DNA from: an uncultured bacterium | GTDB lineage: Bacteria; Bacteroidota; Bacteroidia; Bacteroidales; Bacteroidaceae | NCBI GenBank assembly: GCA_905216095.1 | Contig: CAJMSQ010000017.1 | Location: forward strand, 1-44,894 | DNA length: 44,894 nucleotides | Reading direction: 5' to 3' | Shown here: in pieces, positions 30,816-39,786 of the stretch | Layout: every line of letters begins with the position of its first letter | Numbering within the stretch: position 1 is the first letter of the stretch | The notes under the pieces: generated by a model | What the model was told of the DNA's origin: nothing | Databases searched by the model: none | The model's input: only the letters and a program-made list of their open reading frames with translations | Program-made: the position numbers and the translations under genes

Positions 30816-31628
30816 TCAATTCGGTAGGCAAAGGTCTGCAGGCACGTCCTGCCCGCCCCTTTCCGCCACTTTTCTGATTTTGATGAGGCGTTTTTTGAAC
30901 CGGTTCTGCCGTATGCCGGGATTGGTGACGGCCGTTCCGATGCAGTACTTGCTGAATCCTGACGGCTTGATGCGCAATGTGCGTATCATGGACAGGATGG
31001 GCGACGGCACACGTCCGTCCCGCTTCAGCTCGATGATGACGATGTTGCCCATTTCCGCGTCGTTGTCCGTCTCGTAGTTGTGGAAACGCAGTCCGAAGTC
31101 TATGGTGAGCCGCTCCGTCTTGGCATAGTTCACCAGCGTGATGCGGTTGAAGCGGTTGCCGAGTGTGGGCTTGATGTCGTCGAAGGTATATCCCGTCCGC
31201 TCCACAAGGAACTCCTCGCCCGCTCGGTCGTTCATGACGGCCTCCATCGAGGGCACGGCAATGCGTTTCTTGTTGGTTTTTCCGTGATTGTTCTTCTTTT
31301 TGACTTCGAGAAAGGTGTGTTGCGTGTCCAGATAGGTTCTGACGCGCACTTTCGTGCGGGGAGCGTGCCCGCACAGGTGCGTGCGGAACATCTCGTGCCG
31401 TTCCGGCCCGTCCCAGTAGGTGGTCTTGTAAGGGCTGATGCGCTTGCCGTTGGTCTCCTGCGAGTAGTAACTGCCTTGCGTCATACGGAGCAACTTCATG
31501 AGCGTGGGCACATTGGTCACGAACTTCGTGTCCGTCCGGTTCATCAACCGGATGGAGGACATGTCTTCGAGCGTAATGGCAGGCAATTCACGTACCAGAC
31601 TGTCGAGTATGGCTTCGCGTTCTTTCAT
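30816..31628 (-). CDS. VTC-domain polyphosphate polymerase-like protein
   Basis: The 270-residue protein has the elements of the VTC tunnel fold: MNRTDTKFV (Arg31, Lys35), YKTTYWDGPE, KVRVRTY (Arg95, Arg97), FLEVKKKNNHGKTNKKR (Glu108), NRFNRITLVNY, and the metal-site strand IVIIELKRDG. Eukaryotic Vtc4 makes polyphosphate from ATP with this domain, and bacterial relatives are annotated as polyphosphate polymerases, with few tested. No membrane segment or SPX domain is present, so membrane contact would come from the DUF4956 protein next to it. A canonical promoter at 31637-31667 lies so close to the ATG that the leader is only a few bases. It is first in a five-gene operon. Confidence 0.85.
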   Translation of the reverse strand: MKEREAILDSLVRELPAITLEDMSSIRLMNRTDTKFVTNVPTLMKLLRMTQGSYYSQETNGKRISPYKTTYWDGPERHEMFRTHLCGHAPRTKVRVRTYLDTQHTFLEVKKKNNHGKTNKKRIAVPSMEAVMNDRAGEEFLVERTGYTFDDIKPTLGNRFNRITLVNYAKTERLTIDFGLRFHNYETDNDAEMGNIVIIELKRDGRVPSPILSMIRTLRIKPSGFSKYCIGTAVTNPGIRQNRFKKRLIKIRKVAERGGQDVPADLCLPN

Positions 31629-31636
31629 AGTCGTAG

Positions 31637-31667
31637 CAAATTTAGAGTAAAAAAGACACGCACCAAA
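31637..31667 (-). promoter_or_regulatory. Promoter of the VTC operon, nearly leaderless
   Basis: On the minus strand TTTG (31664-31667), 19 bases, TAAATTTG (31637-31644) is a canonical Bacteroidetes promoter. Only eight bases separate it from the ATG at 31626-31628, so the mRNA leader would be about 0-5 bases. Confidence 0.7.
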
Positions 31668-31799
31668 ATTTTCAGTGGAAAAATTAGACCAAACGGCCGA
31701 TTGTGTCTATATATCCGGCAATTTGTACCGTTTTCCGCCCCGACACGGGAGGATGTCCGGACACTTCGCCGGCCGGACCGGCCTGGCGGGCCGACGGAG

Positions 31800-32074
31800 A
31801 TTAACATCTTTAACTTCCGTTACGTTAAAAAGCGTAAATAGATGCGGTTTACGAACGCCTGAAAGGCATCTTTTTGCGCGCGGGCGGCTTCCATTTCAAA
31901 CCGGAAGGCATGTATTTTCACGCAGGCTGCTTCTAATTTTTTCCACATGTGCATGTAAATCGTCACGGAACGGGCTTATTTACACGAAAAAAGGCGGTCC
32001 ATGACCGCCTCTCCCTTTATCGCTGATACAAAGATACAACATTTTTCGCCGAAAAGCAAATTGTGTTAAAATCT
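31800..32074 (-). repeat. Composite promoter-hairpin element, copy D (minus strand)
   Basis: Read on minus: TTTG at 32057-32060, 20 bases, TATCTTTG at 32029-32036. The stem AGGCGGTC/GACCGCCT (31992-32010) is followed by TTTTTT. Then come the palindromic ACATGCACATGT (about 31945-31956) and a final GTTAAAGATGTTAAT (31800-31816 region). The 3' part is longer than in copies A-C (275 bases in all). It stands upstream of the VTC operon, whose own promoter follows. Confidence 0.65.
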
Positions 32075-32188
32075 CCGCGAAGACCGGAGCACGACATCGG
32101 AGACACCCCTTCCGTCCGCAGAGACCGGAGTGTCAATCTGATGCCAAATGATTCCGGAAATAAAAAAATTGCGAAGTCGGGTTGGCAT

Positions 32189-32331
32189 TTTGTTTTGAAA
32201 TCGTATCTTTGCAGAAGATAGGCGGCGTCTCGGCAATTCAAGCAAGCTTATTGCGCTCGACTTGCACTATCTTTGCAGAAGATAGGCGGCGTCTCGGCAA
32301 TCCGAGCAAGCTTGTTGCACTTATTCATAAA
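32189..32331 (+). repeat. Tandem 64-base repeat carrying two promoters
   Basis: The unit TATCTTTGCAGAAGATAG... (then GCGGCGTCTCGGCAAT and AGCAAGCTT) occurs at 32204-32267 and again at 32268-32331, nearly identical. Each unit begins with a TATCTTTG element, so two start sites about 64 bases apart drive the gene at 32341. The first has a possible -33 TTGG at 32182-32185, 18 bases upstream. The second overlaps the transcript of the first. Confidence 0.7.
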
Positions 32332-32340
32332 TATATAAAT

Positions 32341-33525
32341 ATGTTAGAGACCTTCTTTCGCACTCACAGCTACCTGATGGAGCATTTCAACGCTCCCGTA
32401 CGCCGCGCTCTGATGGACGGCATCGACTGGAGCTACCGGATGATTGGCATCCGCGGGCCGCGTGGCGTGGGGCGGACCTCGTTCCTGCTGCAGTATGCCA
32501 AGGAGCACTACACGGACCATCCCCGCCAGTGTCTCTACATCAATCTCAACAACTTCTACTTCCAGGGCTGCGGCATCGTGGACTTCGCGGGGCAGTTCGT
32601 GGCCGCCGGCGGGCAGGTGCTGCTGGTGGACCAGGCGTTCAAACTGTCCGACTGGCGCGAACAGCTGTGCGAATGTTACCACCGCTATCCCTATCTCCGC
32701 ATCGTCTACTCCACGACATCGGTGGACGGAGCCGAGGAAGACACGACCGAACTCTCCACGCTCTCGCGCACATACGTGCTCCACGGCTTCTCCTTCCGCG
32801 AGTTCATCAACCTGCAAACGGGCAACGACTTCCAGTCGCTCACACTGATGGAACTGCTCCACAACCACGAGCGCATTCTCAAGTCTCTGCTGCCCAAAGC
32901 CCAGCCGTGGCAGTATTTCCAGGAGTACCTGCACCACGGATACTACCCTTTCTTTCTGGAGAACCACAACTTCACCGAGGCTTTGCTCAAGGCAATGAAC
33001 ATGATGCTCGAGGTGGACATCCTTTTCAACAAGCAGGTGGAACTGAAATACCTGGCCCGCGTCAAACGGTTGCTCTACATGCTCGCGCTCGACGGCGGCT
33101 CCGCGCCCAACGTCAGCCATCTGGCGGAAGTCATCGGCACGAGCCGCGCCACCGTCATGAACTACCTGAAGTATCTCGAAGAGGCACGCCTCATCAACAT
33201 GGTCTACCGCACGGGCGACACGTTCCCCAAGAAACCGGCCGCCGTCATGCTGCACGACACCAACCTGATGTATGCCGTCTATTCGCCCAAAATGAGCGAG
33301 CAGATGATAATGGAAACTTTCTTCGTGAACTCGCTGTGGCGCCACCACGTGGTGAACAAGGAACGGCGCGACGGTTTCTTCCTCGTGAACGGCACCACCG
33401 AAATCTGCGTCTGCGAGAAAGGCAAGCGCGTCAAGGGCGGGGCCGACACCATCTGCGCACGCTACAACACCGAAATAGGACACGGTAACGAAATCCCCTT
33501 GTGGCTGTTCGGTTTCCTGTACTGA
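32341..33525 (+). CDS. AAA ATPase-like protein with altered Walker motifs (AAA_14/DUF4143 type)
   Basis: The 394-residue protein has a P-loop region (IRGPRGVGRTSF, 37-48), a Walker B-like strand (VLLVDQAF, 93-100), the FSFREFINLQ segment characteristic of this group, a winged-helix-like region (HLAEVIGTSRATVMNYLKYLEEARLI, about 260-285), and a C-terminal nuclease-like fold (from about 300). In typical members the P-loop ends GKT and Walker B ends DE. Here the lysine is Arg45 and the glutamate is Gln98. The protein would bind nucleotide poorly or not hydrolyse it. Such proteins are common and poorly understood in Bacteroidales, and function is unknown. The start at 32341 follows two tandem promoters. 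Confidence 0.8.
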   Translation: MLETFFRTHSYLMEHFNAPVRRALMDGIDWSYRMIGIRGPRGVGRTSFLLQYAKEHYTDHPRQCLYINLNNFYFQGCGIVDFAGQFVAAGGQVLLVDQAFKLSDWREQLCECYHRYPYLRIVYSTTSVDGAEEDTTELSTLSRTYVLHGFSFREFINLQTGNDFQSLTLMELLHNHERILKSLLPKAQPWQYFQEYLHHGYYPFFLENHNFTEALLKAMNMMLEVDILFNKQVELKYLARVKRLLYMLALDGGSAPNVSHLAEVIGTSRATVMNYLKYLEEARLINMVYRTGDTFPKKPAAVMLHDTNLMYAVYSPKMSEQMIMETFFVNSLWRHHVVNKERRDGFFLVNGTTEICVCEKGKRVKGGADTICARYNTEIGHGNEIPLWLFGFLY

Positions 33526-33533
33526 CACATGCC

Positions 33534-33575
33534 CGGACCCTCCGTGCCTTACGGATGGTCCGCGTTGAGAATTTT
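33534..33575 (+). terminator. Hairpin after the ATPase-like gene
   Basis: CGGACC (33534-33539) and GGTCCG (33557-33562) enclose an inner CCGT/ACGG stem, with a T-run at 33572-33576. A second hairpin follows at 33581. Confidence 0.45.
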
Positions 33576-33580
33576 TCTTG

Positions 33581-33620
33581 AAAGGCAGCTGCCGTTTAAC
33601 ATACGGTAGCCTTTATTTTC
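33581..33620 (+). terminator. Second hairpin terminator before enolase
   Basis: AAAGGC (33581-33586) pairs with GCCTTT (33609-33614) around an inner CCGT/ACGG stem, followed by ATTTTC. Confidence 0.5.
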
Positions 33621-33694
33621 CGACCATAGTTTCTTTTACGGTTTATTGTCCGTACGTGGCGGCGGGCCCTATTGCCCGTGTGCTTTACGTGGCG

Positions 33695-33702
33695 TAACTT
33701 TG
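33695..33702 (+). promoter_or_regulatory. Enolase promoter (-7 element)
   Basis: TAACTTTG fits TAnnTTTG. Start near 33707, leader of about 35 bases. Confidence 0.6.
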
Positions 33703-33735
33703 CCCTTGCAAGGCGGACAAATCGCGTTGCCGTAG

Positions 33736-35025
<1,290 letters not shown>

Positions 35026-35084
35026 CGGCGCGCGGAAACAGACCGACAGAAGGGCCTCCTGCCCGTCCGACCGACGCGAAAAAC

Positions 35085-35133
35085 GTTCCGTATGGTAAAA
35101 AAAGCGAAAGCAAATGCCATACGGAACTTTTTT
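35085..35133 (+). terminator. Enolase terminator
   Basis: GTTCCGTATGG (35085-35095) pairs exactly with 35117-35127 across a purine-rich loop, followed by six T. The next promoter starts only six bases later. Confidence 0.75.
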
Positions 35134-35138
35134 ATGCT

Positions 35139-35146
35139 TACTTTTG
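35139..35146 (+). promoter_or_regulatory. Promoter for the phosphoesterase, leaderless
   Basis: TACTTTTG fits TAnnTTTG. Only five bases (CAGTT) separate it from the ATG at 35152, so transcription would begin almost at the start codon. No clear TTTG lies 19-20 bases upstream. Confidence 0.5.
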
Positions 35147-35151
35147 CAGTT

Positions 35152-35964
35152 ATGAAAACTATTTTACGTATTTCGGTTTCCTTCCTGATGCTGCTTGCCT
35201 GCACGGGTTGCGAGCTGATAGACGTCCATCCTTACGACACCAAGGTGGACGGCGCGCACGACATCAACGCCCGCAACATCGCACGCATAGAGAAAGCCTG
35301 CGCGGGCCGCACGCAGGTGCGCTTCGCCGTCATCAGCGACACGCAACGCTGGTATGACGAGACCGCGGCCGCCGTGGCGAGCATCAATGCCCGGGGAGAC
35401 ATCGACTTTGTCATCCACTGCGGCGACCTGACCGACTTCGGCGTGACGCGGGAATACGAATGGATGCGACGGGAACTCGAGAAATTCGCCGTTCCCTACG
35501 TCTGCCTCATCGGCAACCACGACTGCCTCGGCACGGGCGCCGACATGTTCCGCTACATATACGGCACACCGAACTTTTCGTTTACGGCCGGCGACACCCA
35601 CTTCGTATGTCTCAACACCAATTCCTACGAATACGACTACTCGGTGGCCATCCCCGACTTCACATTCCTCAAGTCCGACCGCGCGGCTGTCGGCCCTGAA
35701 GTGCGGCGCACGGTCGTGGCCATGCACGCCAGCCCGTTCAGCGACCAGTTCAACAACAATGTGGCCGAAATCTTCGAGGAAAAAATTCTCGGCTATCCCG
35801 GTTTGCAGTTTTGCCTCTGCGGACACAACCACTACACGAGCACAAGTTATCCCTTCGACGACGGTATTCCCTACCACCAGTGCGGAGCGGCCAAGAGACG
35901 CCAGTATTTAGTATTCACCATGAAACAGGAAGGAGGTTACGACTATGAGGTGGCGAATTATTAG
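35152..35964 (+). CDS. Lipoprotein metallophosphoesterase
   Basis: The 270-residue protein has a lipoprotein signal (MKTILRISVSFLMLLACTGC; Cys17 or Cys20 lipidated). The calcineurin-like metal motifs follow in order: VISDTQRW, CGDLTDFG, GNHD, MHAS and GHNH. It would cleave a phosphoester in the periplasm or at the surface. I chose the ATG at 35152, since the longer frame from 35092 lies inside the enolase terminator and the signal sequence starts here. The 3' end overlaps the next gene by 20 bases, so the two are coupled. The substrate is not apparent. Confidence 0.85.
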   Translation: MKTILRISVSFLMLLACTGCELIDVHPYDTKVDGAHDINARNIARIEKACAGRTQVRFAVISDTQRWYDETAAAVASINARGDIDFVIHCGDLTDFGVTREYEWMRRELEKFAVPYVCLIGNHDCLGTGADMFRYIYGTPNFSFTAGDTHFVCLNTNSYEYDYSVAIPDFTFLKSDRAAVGPEVRRTVVAMHASPFSDQFNNNVAEIFEEKILGYPGLQFCLCGHNHYTSTSYPFDDGIPYHQCGAAKRRQYLVFTMKQEGGYDYEVANY

Positions 35965-36664
35965 CGCGGCGATGCTGCTGACCTGCTCCCTGCCGATGCA
36001 GGCAATGACAGCCTCCGCCGTAACGGACAGCCTGCCGGACAGCACCCGGACAGTTGTCGCAACCGACTCGCTGCAGCCCGAAAAAGCCGGACGGCAGCAG
36101 GATTATTACGACCGGCACACCAGACGTTACCAAAGCCTGTGGCAGAAACTCATACCCCGCCAGTCGGTCATGCAGTTCGCCGGAAGCATCGGACTGATGT
36201 CTTGGGGACTCGGCTGGCACTACGGACACCGGGACAGCTGGGAGACGGAAATCCTCGTCGGCTTCGTACCCAAATATCATTCCGACTGCGCCAAGGCCAC
36301 TTTCACGCTGAAGGAGCGTTTCGTGCCCTGGCACTTACGCGTAAGCAGCCGCTGGACCGTGGAACCGCTCACGACGGGACTTTTCTTCAACACCATCTTC
36401 GGCGAGGATTTCTGGGCCAACCAGCCGTCGCGCTATCCGAAAAAATATTACGGATTCTCCACAAAGGTACGCACACATGTGTTCATAGGCCAGCGCTTCT
36501 GCTACAGGATTCCCTCGCGCCACCGCATCTGGAACAAGAGCGCGTCGTTCTACTACGAACTGAGTACGTGCGACCTCTACGTAGCCTCGGCCGCAACCAA
36601 CCGCAATGTACGCCTGGGCGACATCCTCTCGCTATCTTTTGGCGTGAGAATGGAGATATTTTGA
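35945..36664 (+). CDS. Exported, probably outer-membrane protein of unknown family
   Basis: The 239-residue protein has a signal peptide (1-20, PMQA). A short Thr/Asp-rich region follows, then a beta-rich part with aromatic strands (FAGSIGLMSWGLGWHYG, FVPWHLRVSSRWTVEPLTTGLFFNTIFG, ILSLSFGVRMEIF) ending in phenylalanine as outer-membrane barrels do. I do not recognise the family. Its start lies 20 bases inside the phosphoesterase gene, so the two proteins are made together and probably act at the envelope. The final MEIF ending supports the barrel reading. Confidence 0.7.
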   Translation: MRWRIISAAMLLTCSLPMQAMTASAVTDSLPDSTRTVVATDSLQPEKAGRQQDYYDRHTRRYQSLWQKLIPRQSVMQFAGSIGLMSWGLGWHYGHRDSWETEILVGFVPKYHSDCAKATFTLKERFVPWHLRVSSRWTVEPLTTGLFFNTIFGEDFWANQPSRYPKKYYGFSTKVRTHVFIGQRFCYRIPSRHRIWNKSASFYYELSTCDLYVASAATNRNVRLGDILSLSFGVRMEIF

Positions 36665-36743
36665 CATCCACCCGCCGACACCCGGCATGCGGATGGAAAT
36701 ATTCTAAGCCGAAACAGCATAAAATCAATACTGTCCGCCGGAA

Positions 36744-36775
36744 TTTGCCTGAATAGAATAATTATTGTACCTTTG
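36744..36775 (+). promoter_or_regulatory. Canonical promoter of the small two-gene module
   Basis: TTTG (36744-36747), 20 bases, TACCTTTG (36768-36775), with a start near 36780 and a leader of about 25 bases. Confidence 0.75.
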
Positions 36776-36805
36776 CGACAGTGATAACGTAAAAGTGTTG
36801 GCATT

Positions 36806-36949
36806 ATGAAAACGACAAATATCATTCAAATCAAGAATCCGTCAATGGAACTGGTCGCTTTCATAGAGAAAGCGCAGGAACATAAGAGAGAGCGTCTGAA
36901 GCAAATGCGAAAGAAATTCTCACAATCACACGCTTTTGACAAACAATGA
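36806..36949 (+). CDS. Small basic protein (47 aa), unknown
   Basis: ATG at 36806 opens a 47-residue frame, MKTTNIIQIKNPSMELVAF then IEKAQEHKRERLKQMRKKF and a short tail, ending in TGA at 36947-36949. The second half is basic and predicted to be one long helix. It lies 31 bases after a canonical promoter and overlaps the next start by four bases (ATGA), a strong sign of a real gene. The pair is AT-rich compared with its neighbours. A short helical protein before a larger partner recalls antitoxin-toxin pairs, but no family is recognised, and the order and overlap alone do not prove it. Confidence 0.65.
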   Translation: MKTTNIIQIKNPSMELVAFIEKAQEHKRERLKQMRKKFSQSHAFDKQ

Positions 36950-37437
36950 AGTCGGTAGAACAAGTTTTTTCAGATAATAGGGGCAATCACATATTGGTCG
37001 CCCTCTATTTTTATGATAAAGACTATAAGCAAGCGGTCTTAAATATTCCGGAAGAGTATGCCGACATCAACGTTATAGACATCAATATCACCAAAGCAAG
37101 ACTTGACAAGCCCATAAATCCTGCTGCGCTTTTCAAGATGAGCAGATGGTTACTGCAGCAATTTGATAAATACGAGAACGCCATTTTCACCTTTATCTGT
37201 TCCACAGACGATTTGAACACAAATCATCCTGATAAATCACCTCAGGTTTATCGATGGGAGTTATTCGACAAATTATATATGTGTGTGGCACGGAACGCGG
37301 GAATAAACGTGCAGGATGTTATCGTGGGAGCAGAAGGATTCCAGTCTTTGGGGCGGGCATTTTATCGCGACAAGCATACCACCATCATCAATTTCGTTGC
37401 CGAATACCTCCAAGATAAGCAAACCGACTCCAATTAA
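36946..37437 (+). CDS. Unknown AT-rich cytoplasmic protein (163 aa)
   Basis: The 163-residue protein has no signal peptide or membrane segment and mixed alpha-beta composition. Examples are NHILVALYFYDKDYKQAVLNIP, LFKMSRWLLQQFDKYENAIFTFICSTDD and INVQDVIVGAEGFQSLGRAF. I do not recognise the family. It starts inside the last codon of the 47-residue gene. Its DNA is clearly lower in GC than the genes on either side, which suggests recent transfer. It could be a defence or toxin-antitoxin component, but this rests on context only. Confidence 0.7.
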   Translation: MKSVEQVFSDNRGNHILVALYFYDKDYKQAVLNIPEEYADINVIDINITKARLDKPINPAALFKMSRWLLQQFDKYENAIFTFICSTDDLNTNHPDKSPQVYRWELFDKLYMCVARNAGINVQDVIVGAEGFQSLGRAFYRDKHTTIINFVAEYLQDKQTDSN

Positions 37438-37534
37438 AGACACTACGGGGCTTCGTCCGGAATGAATGAAGGTTGAACCGGCCGATTCCGGCACATAACC
37501 GCCCATTCAATCCCGCAGGCTCACAAAGGCCACA

Positions 37535-39709
37535 TCAGAATTGTGTGGAAAACGAAATGCCGCGTCGCCGCATGTCCTCCAGTACCGGACGGATGCGCCG
37601 CACGAAATCCGGCCACGAGCGGCGTTCCTGCAGGCTCCAGCCTGCTTCGGCCAAGGCCAACGCACGCGGGAACGCCTGATAGAAAATGCGCTCCGGCGAA
37701 TTGATGCACTCACTCCACAATGTCCCCGTCACACCCAGCAGGTTGTCGCGCACGAAGTCCGCTCCCCGTCCCCACGAAGGGTCGAGACTGTAGGTCTTTT
37801 CAAGGGAAGTGACGGGCATACCCCAGTTCTTTTCCGGCATATCGCCTGGATGCATCGGATAGTCCAGGTAACAATGCTCCCCGGGGCAAAGCATAATCTG
37901 CGCGCGGTTGCGTATGGCCGCGTCAATGGCCGCATCCGTAAGTCCGTGACGCCAGGCAAAGATCACACAGCCCGGCTGAATTTCCTTGAAGTCGGTCTCA
38001 TACCAGAACATAGGTATCTTGCCATATTTCGTGCGCAGGGTGTCGATGACGCGGTCGAAGAGATACTGTTGCAACCGCCAGTTGTCCTCGCGACGGTCTG
38101 CCATGATGCCAAGCCTCCGCTTAAGGGCACGGCACTTCGGACAGTCCGTCCAACACCCCAACGCCGGATTACCCGCTTCGTCACCGCCAAGATGGACATA
38201 CCGGCAGGGGAACACTTCGGCCAGTTCGCCGAAGACATTGCCGAGAAACTCATATACGAAATCCTCGCCCGGACACAATAATTCGTCGGACACACCGCTG
38301 GTGACACGCAGGGGCACCCGACGCGCACCGCAAGTCAGCCGGGGATAGCAATGTATGGCCGCGACCTCGTGCCCCGGCATTTCGATTTCGGGTATCACCT
38401 GTATGTGATGGCGGGCCGCGAAAGCCACGAAATCCTTCATCTGCGCCTGCGTATAGTAGCCCTCGGACGGCACTTGCATGTCGTCCATGGAGGTCCGCCG
38501 CGAACCCACCTCCGTGAGCCGGGGATAACGTTTGATTTCCATGCGCCAGGCCTGGTCGTCCACCAGATGCAAATGGACGGTATTCAGTTTATAACGCGCC
38601 ATCTCGGGCACTATCTTCTTCAGTTCGTCATAGGGTATGAACGTGCGGGCCGGGTCAATCATCAACTCGCGTATCCGTGTACGGGGCGCGTCTTCGACAT
38701 GCAGCACCGGCAAAGCGTCGCAGCAGGACGTTTCGGTACAACCCGCCAGCAGCTGGTCGAGGGTCATCAGTCCGTAAAATACGCCGGCCGCCGTCTTGCC
38801 CGCAATACGCACACCGCGTGACGTCACATCAAGCATATAGCCCTCGTCATCGGGTATCCTGTCATCGAGCGACAGTTCCAGACATGCCTTTCCGCCCTTG
38901 CGGCCGGCATTGCGGCCGACACGCTCGTCGAGGATGCGGCGCGCATGTGCCGCTTCGTTCGACAAAGCCTTGTCGGCCACCACCTTCCACCCACGCCTGA
39001 CGGACAAAGGTGCGGCGAGTGAATCGGTCTCCAGCCGCGCAGGAACAGGCACAAGGCATTCAGCCGGGCGACACAGGCGAAACGGTCCGTCCGGCTTCCC
39101 GAAAAACGCGCTCCATCCCTCGGCCCGGCGGTAATCCTCTTCCGCCCCCGCGGGCACAATCAGGCGGCAACGCCTGCTGTCTACCCCGTAAAAGGCCGTT
39201 ACGGCCGCCGGAGGCGGTGCGGACGCAGACACGACAATGCGGCGCAGGCCCTTGCATCCCGCAAAGGCAAAGGCGCCGAGGCGCGGACGGCCTTCGAATA
39301 CCACTTCTTCAAGACCGGCACACGAGGCAAAGGCACGTTCGTCAATTTCTTCAAGGGCCGCGGGCAAACGGACGGCACGCAGCGAGTCGCAGGCAAAGAA
39401 CGCCTGCGAACCGATGCGGCGCAGATTGGCCGGCAACAGCACTTCACGCAAGCGATGCCGGGAATGAAGGGCATTGTCCGGAAGCACAGGGCAATCCGCA
39501 CCGGCAAGGTCGAGCGACTGCAACCGCCAACAACAATCGCGAAGCCGGCGGAAGTCGGAATTGCCGCGCGTGGAAAGTTTCCCGGTAAGGGCAATGCGAG
39601 TGACCGAAGCCGCCTGTGCGGGCGACAACGATGTCAGATTATCCATGCGCTGTGCCCGGACGGACACGGCGATGACGGCACCCAACAATAATATATATAA
39701 ATGTCTCAT
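37535..39709 (-). CDS. GH20 beta-N-acetylhexosaminidase with leucine-rich repeat N-terminus
   Basis: The 724-residue exported protein has a signal peptide (1-19, SVRA). An N-terminal region with several BspA/LRR_5-type repeats follows (about 60-190, such as LREVLLPANLRRIGSQAFFACDSLRAVRLP), then a GH20 N-domain (about 215-335) and the GH20 barrel (about 340-690). Asp510-Glu511 in YVHLGGDEAG are the catalytic pair. I placed the start at 39709 (MRHLYILLLGAV) at the signal peptide; the longer frame upstream overlaps tsaE. It would release terminal GlcNAc or GalNAc from glycans. The leucine-rich repeats in front of a GH20 enzyme are unusual and could bind host or partner proteins. Confidence 0.88.
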   Translation of the reverse strand: MRHLYILLLGAVIAVSVRAQRMDNLTSLSPAQAASVTRIALTGKLSTRGNSDFRRLRDCCWRLQSLDLAGADCPVLPDNALHSRHRLREVLLPANLRRIGSQAFFACDSLRAVRLPAALEEIDERAFASCAGLEEVVFEGRPRLGAFAFAGCKGLRRIVVSASAPPPAAVTAFYGVDSRRCRLIVPAGAEEDYRRAEGWSAFFGKPDGPFRLCRPAECLVPVPARLETDSLAAPLSVRRGWKVVADKALSNEAAHARRILDERVGRNAGRKGGKACLELSLDDRIPDDEGYMLDVTSRGVRIAGKTAAGVFYGLMTLDQLLAGCTETSCCDALPVLHVEDAPRTRIRELMIDPARTFIPYDELKKIVPEMARYKLNTVHLHLVDDQAWRMEIKRYPRLTEVGSRRTSMDDMQVPSEGYYTQAQMKDFVAFAARHHIQVIPEIEMPGHEVAAIHCYPRLTCGARRVPLRVTSGVSDELLCPGEDFVYEFLGNVFGELAEVFPCRYVHLGGDEAGNPALGCWTDCPKCRALKRRLGIMADRREDNWRLQQYLFDRVIDTLRTKYGKIPMFWYETDFKEIQPGCVIFAWRHGLTDAAIDAAIRNRAQIMLCPGEHCYLDYPMHPGDMPEKNWGMPVTSLEKTYSLDPSWGRGADFVRDNLLGVTGTLWSECINSPERIFYQAFPRALALAEAGWSLQERRSWPDFVRRIRPVLEDMRRRGISFSTQF

Positions 39710-39786
39710 GACGAAAATACGGATATGCACTTCCCGCAGAAAAGAACGGAAACGCACCGGGGACAAACAAAAAAACGAGCGGTATC

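Noticed and set aside
19512..32074. CRISPR array made of the repeated elements
   Set aside because: The copies are thousands of bases apart, much longer than CRISPR repeats and lie before unrelated genes. No cas gene is present.
32344..33528. 394-codon frame antisense to the ATPase-like gene
   Set aside because: It mirrors the plus-strand gene and is His/Val/Glu-rich. The plus strand has the P-loop-like motif and promoters.
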